DNA from: Deltaproteobacteria bacterium
GTDB taxonomy: Bacteria > Myxococcota > Myxococcia > Myxococcales > 40CM-4-68-19
DNA length: 7,730 bases
Assembly (NCBI GenBank): GCA_018266095.1
Contig: JAFEBC010000340.1
Span: 1-7,730 of the forward strand
Direction of reading: 5' to 3'
Positions 1-6,056 of the stretch are shown piece after piece. Under the pieces are notes generated by a model. That model saw only the letters and a list, made by a program, of their open reading frames with translations, ran no database searches and had not been told where the DNA came from. How positions within the stretch are numbered: the stretch's first letter is position 1; the number at the start of each line of letters is the position of its first letter. The position numbers and the translations under genes are program-made.

Positions 1-371
1 ACCTGCTTGAACTCCTTCTTGCTCGCCGGGTCGAGGGGCGTGAGGAAGGCGTCCATCTTGCCGGCCACGTCGACGTCGGCCACGGCGGGAGGCTGGGGGC
101 GCGCGGCCCACTCGGCGGCGAGCACGGCGGGCACCAGGGGGATGGCGCCGCCTGCCGTCGCGGGATCGAGCCCGGACGGCACGTCGCGTGCGAGGACGCG
201 CTCGGCGACCGCGGCCACGATCGCGTACTCGGTGGCGCTGAAGAACGTGAGCGTGCGGCCGGCGCGCACCGGCAGCGGACGCGACTTCTGCAGCGCAATG
301 CCGATGCCCGACAAGCCGAGCAGCGCCGCGCCGCCCAGGCCCACCTTCAAGAAGCTGCGACGAGATTGCAT
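1..371 (-). CDS. Tat-signal protein, gluconate 2-dehydrogenase subunit 3-like (partial, C-terminus off window)
   Basis: The first 123 codons are visible; the gene runs off the left edge. The protein begins MQSRRSFLKVG, a twin-arginine (Tat) export signal with S-R-R-S-F-L-K at residues 3-9. A hydrophobic stretch rich in Gly, Ala and Leu follows to about residue 27, so it is probably exported folded to the periplasm or anchored there. After it comes a segment with 'FFSATEYAIVAAVAERVL' (about 43-60) and 'KMDAFLTPLDPASKKEF' near the visible end. This resembles the small subunit 3 family of membrane-bound gluconate 2-dehydrogenases, which escorts a GMC-type FAD oxidoreductase through Tat. That assignment is from memory of the family pattern and is moderate. 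The expected GMC partner would lie beyond the left edge. The ATG at 371-369 has only a weak purine-rich upstream stretch (GAGGG). The gene lies 63 bp downstream of pfkA on the same strand and could be co-transcribed with it. Confidence 0.6.
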   Translation of the reverse strand, partial: MQSRRSFLKVGLGGAALLGLSGIGIALQKSRPLPVRAGRTLTFFSATEYAIVAAVAERVLARDVPSGLDPATAGGAIPLVPAVLAAEWAARPQPPAVADVDVAGKMDAFLTPLDPASKKEFKQ

Positions 372-394
372 CAGCGCCCTCGTGGAATTCGTGA

Positions 395-418
395 GCCCGG
401 CCGCGTCACCGCGCGGGC
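395..418 (-). terminator. GC-rich hairpin in the pfkA / Tat-protein gap
   Basis: Read on the minus strand, this is a 5-bp stem (GCCCG/CGGGC), then a 2-nt bulge, then a 4-bp stem (CGCG/CGCG) closed by a GTGA loop, which is of the stable GNRA class. It lies between the pfkA stop and the next start. No T-tract follows, so it is not a classical intrinsic terminator. It could attenuate readthrough, stabilise the pfkA 3' end, or be chance in GC-rich DNA. Confidence 0.25.
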
Positions 419-434
419 GTCGTCATCGCTGCGG

Positions 435-1460
435 CTAGCCGAAGAAGACCTCGGCCACCGAGAAGAACTTCTCGTCGACGGTCTTGAGCTGCTTGGTGGC
501 CTCCGCGAGCGGCACGCTGATGATCTGGTTCCCGCGCAGCGCCGCCATCTGGCCGAACTCGCCGCGCGCCACCATGTCGGCCGCGTGGACGCCGAAGCGC
601 GTGGCCAGCACGCGGTCGAACGAGGTGGGCGTGCCGCCGCGCTGGATGTGGCCCAGCACGGTCACGCGCGTCTCGAACTTGGTCTTCTTCTCGATGAGGT
701 CGGCGAGCGTCTGCCCGATGCCGCCCAGGCGCACGTGGCCGAACTCGTCGAGCTTCTCGGAGACCTTCGAGTCCTGACCGCCGAGCTGCGCGCCCTCGGC
801 CACCACCACGATGGAGAAGTTCTTGTTCTGCGTACGGTGCCGGTTGGTGATGTGGTCGCAGACCTTGTCCACGTCGATGGGCCGCTCGGGGATGAGGATG
901 ACGTCGGCGCCGCCGGCGATGCCCGAGTGGGTGGCGATCCAGCCCGCGTGGCGGCCCATGACTTCACACACGATCACGCGCTTGTGCGACTCGGCCGTCG
1001 AGTGCAGGCGGTCGATGGCCTCGGTGGCGATGCCGACCGCGGTGTCGAACCCGAAGGTGAGATCCGTCCCCGAGAGGTCGTTGTCGATGGTCTTGGGCAC
1101 GCCGACGATCTTCACGCCGAGCCCGTGCAGCTTGGTGGCGACGCCGAGCGTGTCCTCGCCGCCGATGGCGATCACCGCGCCGATGTTGAGCGCCTTGAGG
1201 TTCTTCAGGACCTGCTCGTGCGAGCCCTTCTTGAACGGGTTGGTGCGGCTCGTGCCGAGGATGGTGCCGCCCAGGTGCAGGATGCCGCTCACCTTCTCGC
1301 GCGTGAGGCGCTCGTGCAGCGGCGGGTCGCAGAGGCCGCGCCAGCCCTCGCGGACGCCCATGACCTCGTGGGCGTGCTGCTCGCCGCGGCGCACCACGGC
1401 GCGGATGACGGCGTTGAGTCCGGGGCAGTCGCCTCCGCCGGTGAGGACGGCGATCTTCAT
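435..1460 (-). CDS. pfkA: 6-phosphofructokinase, group III, predicted pyrophosphate-type
   Basis: A complete 341-residue phosphofructokinase, which phosphorylates fructose 6-phosphate to fructose 1,6-bisphosphate in cytosolic glycolysis. The family motifs are in order: GGGDCPGLN at 8-16, the phosphoryl-donor loop GGEDT at 100-104, PKTIDND at 122-128 with the catalytic Asp at 126, EVMGRHAGW at 166-174, PER at 191-193 and HIQRGGTPTSFDR at 271-283. Two positions decide the donor. The residue matching E. coli Gly104 is Asp103 here, and the one matching E. coli Gly124 is Lys123. In characterised enzymes the Asp/Lys pair marks pyrophosphate-dependent enzymes and Gly/Gly marks ATP-dependent ones. 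The close resemblance to actinobacterial group III enzymes is from memory. The start is set by AAGGAG 8 nt upstream and by the usual N-terminus MKIAVLTGGGD; the frame stays open further upstream but those residues are not family-like. If PPi-dependent, the step would be reversible. Confidence 0.95.
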   Translation of the reverse strand: MKIAVLTGGGDCPGLNAVIRAVVRRGEQHAHEVMGVREGWRGLCDPPLHERLTREKVSGILHLGGTILGTSRTNPFKKGSHEQVLKNLKALNIGAVIAIGGEDTLGVATKLHGLGVKIVGVPKTIDNDLSGTDLTFGFDTAVGIATEAIDRLHSTAESHKRVIVCEVMGRHAGWIATHSGIAGGADVILIPERPIDVDKVCDHITNRHRTQNKNFSIVVVAEGAQLGGQDSKVSEKLDEFGHVRLGGIGQTLADLIEKKTKFETRVTVLGHIQRGGTPTSFDRVLATRFGVHAADMVARGEFGQMAALRGNQIISVPLAEATKQLKTVDEKFFSVAEVFFG

Positions 1461-1468
1461 GGGCACGG

Positions 1469-1474
1469 CTCCTT
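1469..1474 (-). promoter_or_regulatory. Ribosome binding site of pfkA
   Basis: AAGGAG on the minus strand, 8 nt before the ATG at 1460. It fixes the start, because the reading frame remains open for another 36 codons upstream. Confidence 0.8.
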
Positions 1475-1576
1475 CGAGGTGTGGGCGCGCGAAGCGCTGG
1501 AGGGCCGGATCGTGACCACGCGCGCGGCCTCTACACAAGGGGCGAGCGGGCGAAATCGGCTGACGCACCGCTGCAA

Positions 1577-1610
1577 GGCGGGCCCGTGGTGTGAGGGGAG
1601 GGCGGGCCCG
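1577..1610. repeat. Pair of 10-bp direct repeats GGCGGGCCCG
   Basis: GGCGGGCCCG occurs at 1577-1586 and again at 1601-1610, identical, with starts 24 bp apart. Each copy contains the palindromic core GGGCCC. Two identical part-palindromic sites spaced a little over two helical turns apart between divergent promoters could be an operator pair. The motif is also easy to reach by chance in such GC-rich DNA. Confidence 0.35.
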
Positions 1611-1690
1611 ACACGCCGGGAGCGGCAGGCCTTCACGGCACGAGACAGCGCGCGAGCCGTGTACTACCGTTGTCAGCCCGACGTTCCAGC

Positions 1691-1695
1691 GGAGG
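1691..1695 (+). promoter_or_regulatory. Ribosome binding site of the ADP-ribosylglycohydrolase gene
   Basis: GGAGG, 5 nt before the ATG at 1701. This strong site decides the start, since the reading frame is open for more than 1.3 kb upstream (antisense to pfkA) for compositional reasons. Confidence 0.85.
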
Positions 1696-1700
1696 TGCGC

Positions 1701-2672
1701 ATGAGCTCGATGGCCCCGGATCCCAATCTCCTCAAGAAGTACCCGAACGCGGTCACCTCACAGCAGCTCTCCGAGAAGGACCGCTTCCTCGGCACGCTGC
1801 TCGGCCTGCACGCGGGCGAGTCGGTCGGCGCGCCGCACGAGTTCAAGAAGGCGGCCGAGATCATCGTGCCCAAGGAGCTGGTCGCGGGCGGGCCGTGGAA
1901 GGTGGGCGAGCCGACCGACGACACCGAGCTGACGCTGGCGCTCTTGCGCTCGCTGGTCGCGCGGCGGCGGGTCGATCTCGTGGACATCGCGCAGAGCTAT
2001 CTGCGCTGGTTCGGTGGCAACCCGAAGGACGTCGGCAATCTCACCAAGGCGGCGCTGCAGAACCTGCGCGCGGGTGAGCCGCCGGACCAGTCGGGCGCGC
2101 TGGCGTGGGAGGACTCGGGCCGCGAGGCCGCAGGGAACGGCTCGGTGATGTGCTGCGCGCCGATCGGGCTGTTGCACGTGAAGCAGCTCGAGGGGCTCGT
2201 CGAGGATGCGTCGCAGGTGTCGCGGATCACGCACTTTGACCCGCGCTGCGTGGGCGGGTGCGTGGCGGTGACCACGGCCATCGCGCTGCTCGTGCGCGGC
2301 GGCACGCAGGCCGAGGAGGCCATCTCGCGGGCGGCCTCGGCGGGCGGTGAGATCCACGACGACGTGCGCATGGTCATCGAGCGCGGCGCGAGCAAGAAGC
2401 CGGACCAGCTCACCGTCGACGGCAAGGACATGGGCTTCGTGCTGGTGGCGCTGGAGATCGCGTTCTCGGCGCTGGCCTCCGCGGCGACCTTCGAGGAGGG
2501 CATCCTCGCGGTGGTGGCGCGCGGCGGAGACACGGACACGAACGGCGCGATCGCGGGCGCGCTGTTGGGCGCGAAGTTCGGCAAGAACCAGGTGCCGGAG
2601 CGCTGGGCGAGCAAGCTCAAGGCCGGGCCGGACTTGCTGAACCTGGGCGACCAGCTCTACCGCGCGCTGTAG
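1701..2672 (+). CDS. ADP-ribosylglycohydrolase family protein (DraG-like)
   Basis: A 323-residue, Mg-dependent all-helical hydrolase of the DraG/ARH family, whose members remove ADP-ribose from proteins, nucleic acids or small molecules in the cytosol. The metal-site motifs are present: PTDDTELT at 71-78 (family pattern W/PTDDT) and GGDTDTNGAIAGALLG at 275-290, with Asp277 and Asp279 as likely metal ligands. GNGSVM at 145-150 and THFDP at 177-181 match the conserved middle blocks. GTLLGLHAGESVGAPHEF at 31-48 matches the usual N-terminal GxxxGxAxGxPxEF pattern. The length is typical and no catalytic residue seems missing. There is no signal peptide. No ADP-ribosyltransferase (DraT-like or toxin) and no nitrogenase gene lies in the window, so the substrate cannot be named; calling it draG would be an overreach. 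It is followed after 70 bp on the same strand by a FAD oxidoreductase, possibly co-transcribed. Confidence 0.92.
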   Translation: MSSMAPDPNLLKKYPNAVTSQQLSEKDRFLGTLLGLHAGESVGAPHEFKKAAEIIVPKELVAGGPWKVGEPTDDTELTLALLRSLVARRRVDLVDIAQSYLRWFGGNPKDVGNLTKAALQNLRAGEPPDQSGALAWEDSGREAAGNGSVMCCAPIGLLHVKQLEGLVEDASQVSRITHFDPRCVGGCVAVTTAIALLVRGGTQAEEAISRAASAGGEIHDDVRMVIERGASKKPDQLTVDGKDMGFVLVALEIAFSALASAATFEEGILAVVARGGDTDTNGAIAGALLGAKFGKNQVPERWASKLKAGPDLLNLGDQLYRAL

Positions 2673-2689
2673 GACCACGTGCAGCCAAG

Positions 2690-2704
2690 GCGGGCGAGGC
2701 CCGC
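2690..2704 (+). terminator. Short GC hairpin after the ADP-ribosylglycohydrolase gene
   Basis: A perfect 6-bp stem GCGGGC/GCCCGC with a 3-nt GAG loop lies 17 bp after the stop codon. No T-run follows, so intrinsic termination is doubtful. It may only mark the 3' end of the upstream gene or be chance. Confidence 0.25.
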
Positions 2705-2742
2705 GTGAATCGCTGTGACCGCTCCCGGCAGCGCGCACGGTC

Positions 2743-4332
2743 ATGCGCGGCGCCTCCTCTCTCGACGACATCTACGACTGCGCCATCGTCGGGGCCGGAT
2801 TCGGCGGCCTCGGGGCGGCGTTGGCGTTGGCCGAGCAGGGCGCGCGCGTCGTCGTCTTCGAGGCGTTCAAGCTCCCGGGCGGCTGCGCGAGCACGTTCGT
2901 GCGCGACGGGTTCGCCTTCGAGGCGGGCGCGACCTTGTTCTCGGGCCTCGGCCCGCGCGAGCTGTTCGGCCGCTGGAACGCGCGGCACCACCTCGGGCTC
3001 ACCTTCGACTGGCTCGACCCCGTGGTCACGCTGCGCACGCCGCGGTTCACGCTGCCCGCGCTGCGCGATCGCGAGGCCTTCCTGCAGCAGCTCTGCGCCC
3101 TGCCCGAGGTGCCTGAGCGCCAGGTGCGCGCGTTCTTCGACGAGCAGCGGCGCGTGGCCGACGCGCTGTGGACGCTGTTCGACGATCCAACGCTCCTGCC
3201 GCCGTTGTCCCTGCGCGCGCTCGTGCGGCACGGCGGGCGGGTCCGGCAGACGCTCGCGCTGCTGCCGCTCGTGGGGAGGCCGCTCGGCGAGGTGCTGGAG
3301 CGGCACTGCCTCTCGCGCTGCGCGCCGCTCGTGGCCTGGCTCGACGCCGTCTGTCAGATCACGGTCCAGTGCAGCGCCGCCGAGGCCGAGGCGCCGTTCG
3401 CGCTGGGCGCGATGGACTACTTCTGGCGCGGCACAGGTCACGTGCGCGGCGGCATCGGCGCGCTGGCCTGGGGCCTGTTGCGCGCGGTCGAGCGGCTGGG
3501 CGGCGCGGTGCGGCTCGCGGATCGGGTGCAGGCCATCGAGTCCGAAGGGGAGCTTCATCGCGTGCGCGCGCGGCGCGGCTCGGTGCGCGCGCGGTCGGTC
3601 GTGCTCAACCTCCTGCCCGGCGATGCGCGGCGGCTCCTGCAGGCAAGAGCGGCTGACGAGCAGCCGCTCGAGGACGGCTGGGGCGCGGTGATGCGCTACC
3701 TGGTCGTCGACGAGCCGCCGGACGCACCCGAGCACGCGCACCACGTGCAGGTCATCGCCGACGACACGCAGCCGCTCGTCGAGGGGAACCATCTGTTCGC
3801 GTCGATCAGCGGGCGCCACGACGGGCCGCGCGCGGGTCCGGGTCAGCGCACGATCACGCTCTCGACCCACCTGAGGCTGCGGCCGTTCCTGGCGCTGCCC
3901 GAGCCCGAGCAGGCGTCCAAGATGGAGCAGATCCAAGCGCGCCTGCGCCACACGTTCACGCAGCACCTGCCCGAGTGGGCCGCGCGCGTGCGGCACGAGC
4001 TGACCGCCTCGCCGCGCACCTTCGAGAAGTTCACGCTGCGCACAGGCGGCCTCGTGGGCGGCCCGCCCCGGCGCGCAGGCCTCGGCAACTACCGGCAGCT
4101 CGGGCCGCTCCTGCTCGCGCCGCGCGTGTTCCTGGTCGGCGACAGCGTGTTCCCGGGACAGAGCACGCTCGCGACCGCGCTGGGCGGGGTGCGGACCGCC
4201 GAGGCGATCCTGCGCGCGCTGTCGATCGAACGGAGGGCCCTCTTTGCGCCGCCGCCGGACGAGCCGGTGGCGCCGTTCGTGTTGCCGCGCAAAGTGGAGC
4301 GCGAGCGGACCGAGCCCGCGCGAACACCCTGA
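2743..4332 (+). CDS. FAD-dependent oxidoreductase, CrtI / carotenoid isomerase-like
   Basis: A 529-residue flavoprotein of the phytoene desaturase (CrtI)/CrtISO superfamily. The N-terminal Rossmann FAD fold is clear: IVGAGFGGLGAALAL at 15-29, then Glu40 for the ADP-ribose hydroxyls, then LPGGCAST at 44-51. The C-terminal FAD block is FLVGDSVFPGQSTLATALGG at 463-482, the family pattern of VGDxxxPG followed by a Gly-rich helix. The middle is the variable substrate domain, with no membrane span that I can call. Known relatives desaturate or isomerise carotenoids or oxidise other lipophilic substrates; the actual substrate here is unknown. No phytoene synthase, cyclase or other crt gene is in the window, so a carotenoid role is only a suggestion. 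The ATG at 2743 is the only reasonable start: an in-frame TGA lies at 2716-2718 and no other start codon comes before the FAD motif. It has no good Shine-Dalgarno. The last six codons and stop are the first unit of a tandem repeat array. Confidence 0.85.
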   Translation: MRGASSLDDIYDCAIVGAGFGGLGAALALAEQGARVVVFEAFKLPGGCASTFVRDGFAFEAGATLFSGLGPRELFGRWNARHHLGLTFDWLDPVVTLRTPRFTLPALRDREAFLQQLCALPEVPERQVRAFFDEQRRVADALWTLFDDPTLLPPLSLRALVRHGGRVRQTLALLPLVGRPLGEVLERHCLSRCAPLVAWLDAVCQITVQCSAAEAEAPFALGAMDYFWRGTGHVRGGIGALAWGLLRAVERLGGAVRLADRVQAIESEGELHRVRARRGSVRARSVVLNLLPGDARRLLQARAADEQPLEDGWGAVMRYLVVDEPPDAPEHAHHVQVIADDTQPLVEGNHLFASISGRHDGPRAGPGQRTITLSTHLRLRPFLALPEPEQASKMEQIQARLRHTFTQHLPEWAARVRHELTASPRTFEKFTLRTGGLVGGPPRRAGLGNYRQLGPLLLAPRVFLVGDSVFPGQSTLATALGGVRTAEAILRALSIERRALFAPPPDEPVAPFVLPRKVERERTEPARTP

Positions 4333-4411
4333 CCCGCGCGAACACCCTGACCCGCGCGAACGCCCTGACCTGCGCGAACGCCCTGACCCGCGCTGACGAC
4401 CTAGCCCGCGC
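4315..4411. repeat. 18-bp tandem repeat array across a convergent gene junction
   Basis: The unit CCCGCGCGAACACCCTGA occurs at 4315-4332 and 4333-4350 (identical). It recurs at 4351-4368 (one change), 4369-4386 (two changes) and 4387-4404 (degenerate, 13 of 18 matching the third unit), with a 7-bp partial unit at 4405-4411. The period is a multiple of three. In the frame of the upstream oxidoreductase each of the first four units reads P-A-R-T/A-P-stop or a close variant (C for R in none, L for P in one case of the first codon), and the fifth ends in TAG. The first unit encodes the end of the oxidoreductase. The CTAG at 4401-4404 gives the minus-strand stop of the CcsA-like gene and also an in-frame plus-strand TAG. 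The array probably arose by slippage copying the 3' end of the oxidoreductase gene. Confidence 0.9.
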
Positions 4412-5882
4412 CGTACGAGTGCAGCCCGTCGCCGGTGAGGCCGAGGTTCACGCCCATGAACGTGAACACGACCACCGCGAACGCGAACACGGCGATGGCC
4501 GCGGGCCGCTTGCCCGCCCAGCCGAGCGTGATGCGCGTGTGCAGATAGCCCGCGTACACGACCCAGGTGATGAGCGCCCAGGTCTCCTTCGGATCCCAGC
4601 CCCAGAAGCGGCCCCAGGCCTCGTTCGCCCACATGCCGCCCATGACGATGCCGATGGTGAGCAGCGGCCAGCCCGCGATGATGACCTTGTACGTGATCTC
4701 CTCGAGGCGCCGCGGATCCGGCAGGCCCGCGGCGATGCGGTCGCGCAGGAAGTGCGTGCAGAGGTAGCCGAACGAGGTGCCCCACACGAGCGCGATGAGG
4801 CCCAGGCTGTAGTTCGAGGCGAACGAGAGCTTGAACGGTCCGTGCTCGCCGCGCGCGAGCTCTGCGCCCGGCGGCAGGGTGAGCTGCAGCTCGGCGCCGC
4901 TGGCGATGCGCGAGATGAGCAGCGCGAGGCCGACGGTGAGCGCGCCGAAGCCGAGCGCGAAGAAGGTGAACGCGGGCGCCTTGACCGTCTCAGCGTCGGT
5001 CCCGCTGCGCACGGCGCGGAAGTAGAGGATGGCCGAGACCAGGAACAGCGCGATCGCCGCCAGGAGGAACGGGCCCACGCCGGACACGGGCGTGACGTAC
5101 TTGAGCGCCTTCTCGGCGCCGGCGGGGATGTAGTGCACCGCGCTCGTCACATCGAGCATCTTGCCCGGCGTGAGCTTGCTCGGCGTCTGGTGCGTCCAGC
5201 CCGGCGCCATCTGCAGCGTGGCCGAGAAGAGCAGCTTGCCGCCGCCGATGAGCGCGAGGAAGAGCGCGGACGCAGCGGCCTGCACGGCGCCGAAGGTGGC
5301 GTTCTTGGTGCCCGTTTTCACGAGGTAGAGCAGGGCCATCACCGCGCCCAGCGTGAAGAGCGAGTAGCTCACGAACAACATCGCCACGTGGATGAGGATC
5401 CAGTAGCTCTGCAGCGCGGGCACGAGCGGCTCGATGTGCTGATCCGAGACGAGCGCGGCCTCGCCCATGGCCACCAGCGCCCGCGCCACCGCCAGCGCGC
5501 CCACGATGCGCAGGCCCCAGCGGCGCTCGACGATGAGGTAGCAGACCATCAGCGCCCAGGCGACGAAGTTGAGCGCGTCGAAGAGGTTCGTGTACGGCGG
5601 GTGCATGATCATGAACCAGAAGCGGTCCATGGCCGTGAGCACGTCGCCGGTGCGCTCGCGCGCGAGGATCTCGATGCGGCCCGCGGCCACCCAGCGGGTG
5701 ACGAGATAGGCCGTGTGCGCAGCGACGCCGGCGCCCGCGAGCAGCGTGGCCAGCATGTCGAGCTTGAGCTTCTTGACCGCGAGGCGCGCGGCGTAGCCGA
5801 TGAACGCGCTGGCGTAGGCGCCGATGGCGACGAAGCGCAGCAACACGCCCGCGTGCAACAGCTCTTCGATGGTGGAACCCAT
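4401..5882 (-). CDS. ccsA: CcsA-type cytochrome c assembly protein with long insert
   Basis: A 493-residue polytopic inner-membrane protein of the CcsA/ResC family (System II), which with Ccs1/ResB exports haem and ligates it to apocytochromes c. The haem-handling WWD motif is textbook: WGRFWGWDPKETWALI at 423-438. The flanking His residues are at 165 (in LIHVAMLFVSY) and 487 (in GLHSYG), and the C-terminal GVN...GLHSYG signature shows that the 3' end is intact. I count about 12 hydrophobic segments, near 11-30, 42-62, 102-119, 123-141, 160-188, 197-216, 268-290, 305-324, 357-373, 399-417, 435-452 and 460-481. The common CcsA form is about 300-390 residues; the surplus lies roughly at 217-355 and includes two extra spans. 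The start is the ATG preceded by GGAGGAGGAG; the open frame extends 34 codons further but lacks such a site. No ResB/Ccs1 or cytochrome gene is in the window. It converges with the oxidoreductase gene. Confidence 0.93.
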   Translation of the reverse strand: MGSTIEELLHAGVLLRFVAIGAYASAFIGYAARLAVKKLKLDMLATLLAGAGVAAHTAYLVTRWVAAGRIEILARERTGDVLTAMDRFWFMIMHPPYTNLFDALNFVAWALMVCYLIVERRWGLRIVGALAVARALVAMGEAALVSDQHIEPLVPALQSYWILIHVAMLFVSYSLFTLGAVMALLYLVKTGTKNATFGAVQAAASALFLALIGGGKLLFSATLQMAPGWTHQTPSKLTPGKMLDVTSAVHYIPAGAEKALKYVTPVSGVGPFLLAAIALFLVSAILYFRAVRSGTDAETVKAPAFTFFALGFGALTVGLALLISRIASGAELQLTLPPGAELARGEHGPFKLSFASNYSLGLIALVWGTSFGYLCTHFLRDRIAAGLPDPRRLEEITYKVIIAGWPLLTIGIVMGGMWANEAWGRFWGWDPKETWALITWVVYAGYLHTRITLGWAGKRPAAIAVFAFAVVVFTFMGVNLGLTGDGLHSYGAG

Positions 5883-5886
5883 GGCA

Positions 5887-5896
5887 CTCCTCCTCC
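5887..5896 (-). promoter_or_regulatory. Ribosome binding site of ccsA
   Basis: GGAGGAGGAG on the minus strand, 4 nt before the ATG at 5882. It is a long, strong Shine-Dalgarno run and decides this start over upstream in-frame codons. Confidence 0.8.
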
Positions 5897-5981
5897 GCCG
5901 CAGCGAGAACTTGGGGCGGTGCAGCCTCCAGTGACTAACCTCGGGGCCGCGCGCTGTCCTTAGTCTCATTTCGCCGAGGCA

Positions 5982-6018
5982 CACAAGCGGTCGTCCCTGC
6001 GGCGCGTGGTCGCTTGTG
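5982..6018. repeat. 8-bp perfect inverted repeat upstream of ccsA
   Basis: CACAAGCG at 5982-5989 and CGCTTGTG at 6011-6018 are perfect inverse copies separated by 21 bp. The arms are less GC-rich than the surroundings. It lies between the Lhr stop and the ccsA start and overlaps the possible -35 of ccsA. No T-tract follows on the minus strand. It may be a regulator site, a weak transcript-end hairpin, or chance. Confidence 0.35.
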
Positions 6019-6056
6019 GACGCGGGTCGGAGCTGTTCGTGCGTTCAGTGCGGCCC

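Larger units (their letters stand above)
1461..1700. promoter_or_regulatory. Divergent intergenic region between pfkA and the ADP-ribosylglycohydrolase gene
   Basis: This 240-bp gap separates two genes that diverge, so promoters for both are expected in it. I could not recognise convincing -35/-10 boxes for the housekeeping sigma factor, nor a sigma-54 GG-N10-GC element. The relatively AT-rich patches are CTACACAAGG near 1530 and GTACTACCGTTGTC near 1660. These are the best guesses for the pfkA and plus-strand promoters respectively. The region also holds a 10-bp direct repeat (described separately) and no small gene that I can support. Confidence 0.45.
5883..6056 (-). promoter_or_regulatory. 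Intergenic region upstream of ccsA, probable promoter
   Basis: The 174-bp gap between the Lhr stop and the ccsA start is long enough to carry a separate promoter. It contains the most AT-rich patch nearby, about 5956-5975, read on the minus strand as GGCGAAATGAGACTAAGGAC. TTGTGT about 16 nt before that patch's ACTAAG is a weak -35/-10 candidate. It also contains a perfect 8-bp inverted repeat. No small gene is supported here. Confidence 0.3.

Noticed and set aside
1461..1568. N-terminal extension of pfkA
   Set aside because: The extra 36 residues do not match the family; the conserved start MKIAVLTGGGD with AAGGAG upstream fits 1460.
366..1700. Very long plus-strand open frame running antisense through pfkA into the hydrolase gene
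   Set aside because: It is the upstream extension of the hydrolase frame. The translated part has no family pattern, pfkA on the other strand is unmistakable, and GGAGG at 1691 fixes the true start at 1701.
4315..4411. CRISPR array
   Set aside because: Units are directly adjacent with no spacers and are only 18 bp long; no cas gene is present.
2617..4785. 722-codon minus-strand open frame antisense to the FAD oxidoreductase
   Set aside because: Its product is a compositional run of Arg, Ala, Gly and His with low-complexity repeats. The plus-strand gene has clear FAD motifs, and the frame also overlaps ccsA in another phase.
3975..5963. 662-codon plus-strand open frame antisense to ccsA, including a translated LTRAN-type repeat
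   Set aside because: The repeat is only the 18-bp array read in a different frame. The rest is antisense to a protein with an intact WWD domain and is highly charged low-complexity sequence.
5883..5984. N-terminal extension of ccsA to the ATG near 5984
   Set aside because: The added 34 residues are Arg-rich and not family-like, and the strong GGAGGAGGAG site supports the ATG at 5882.
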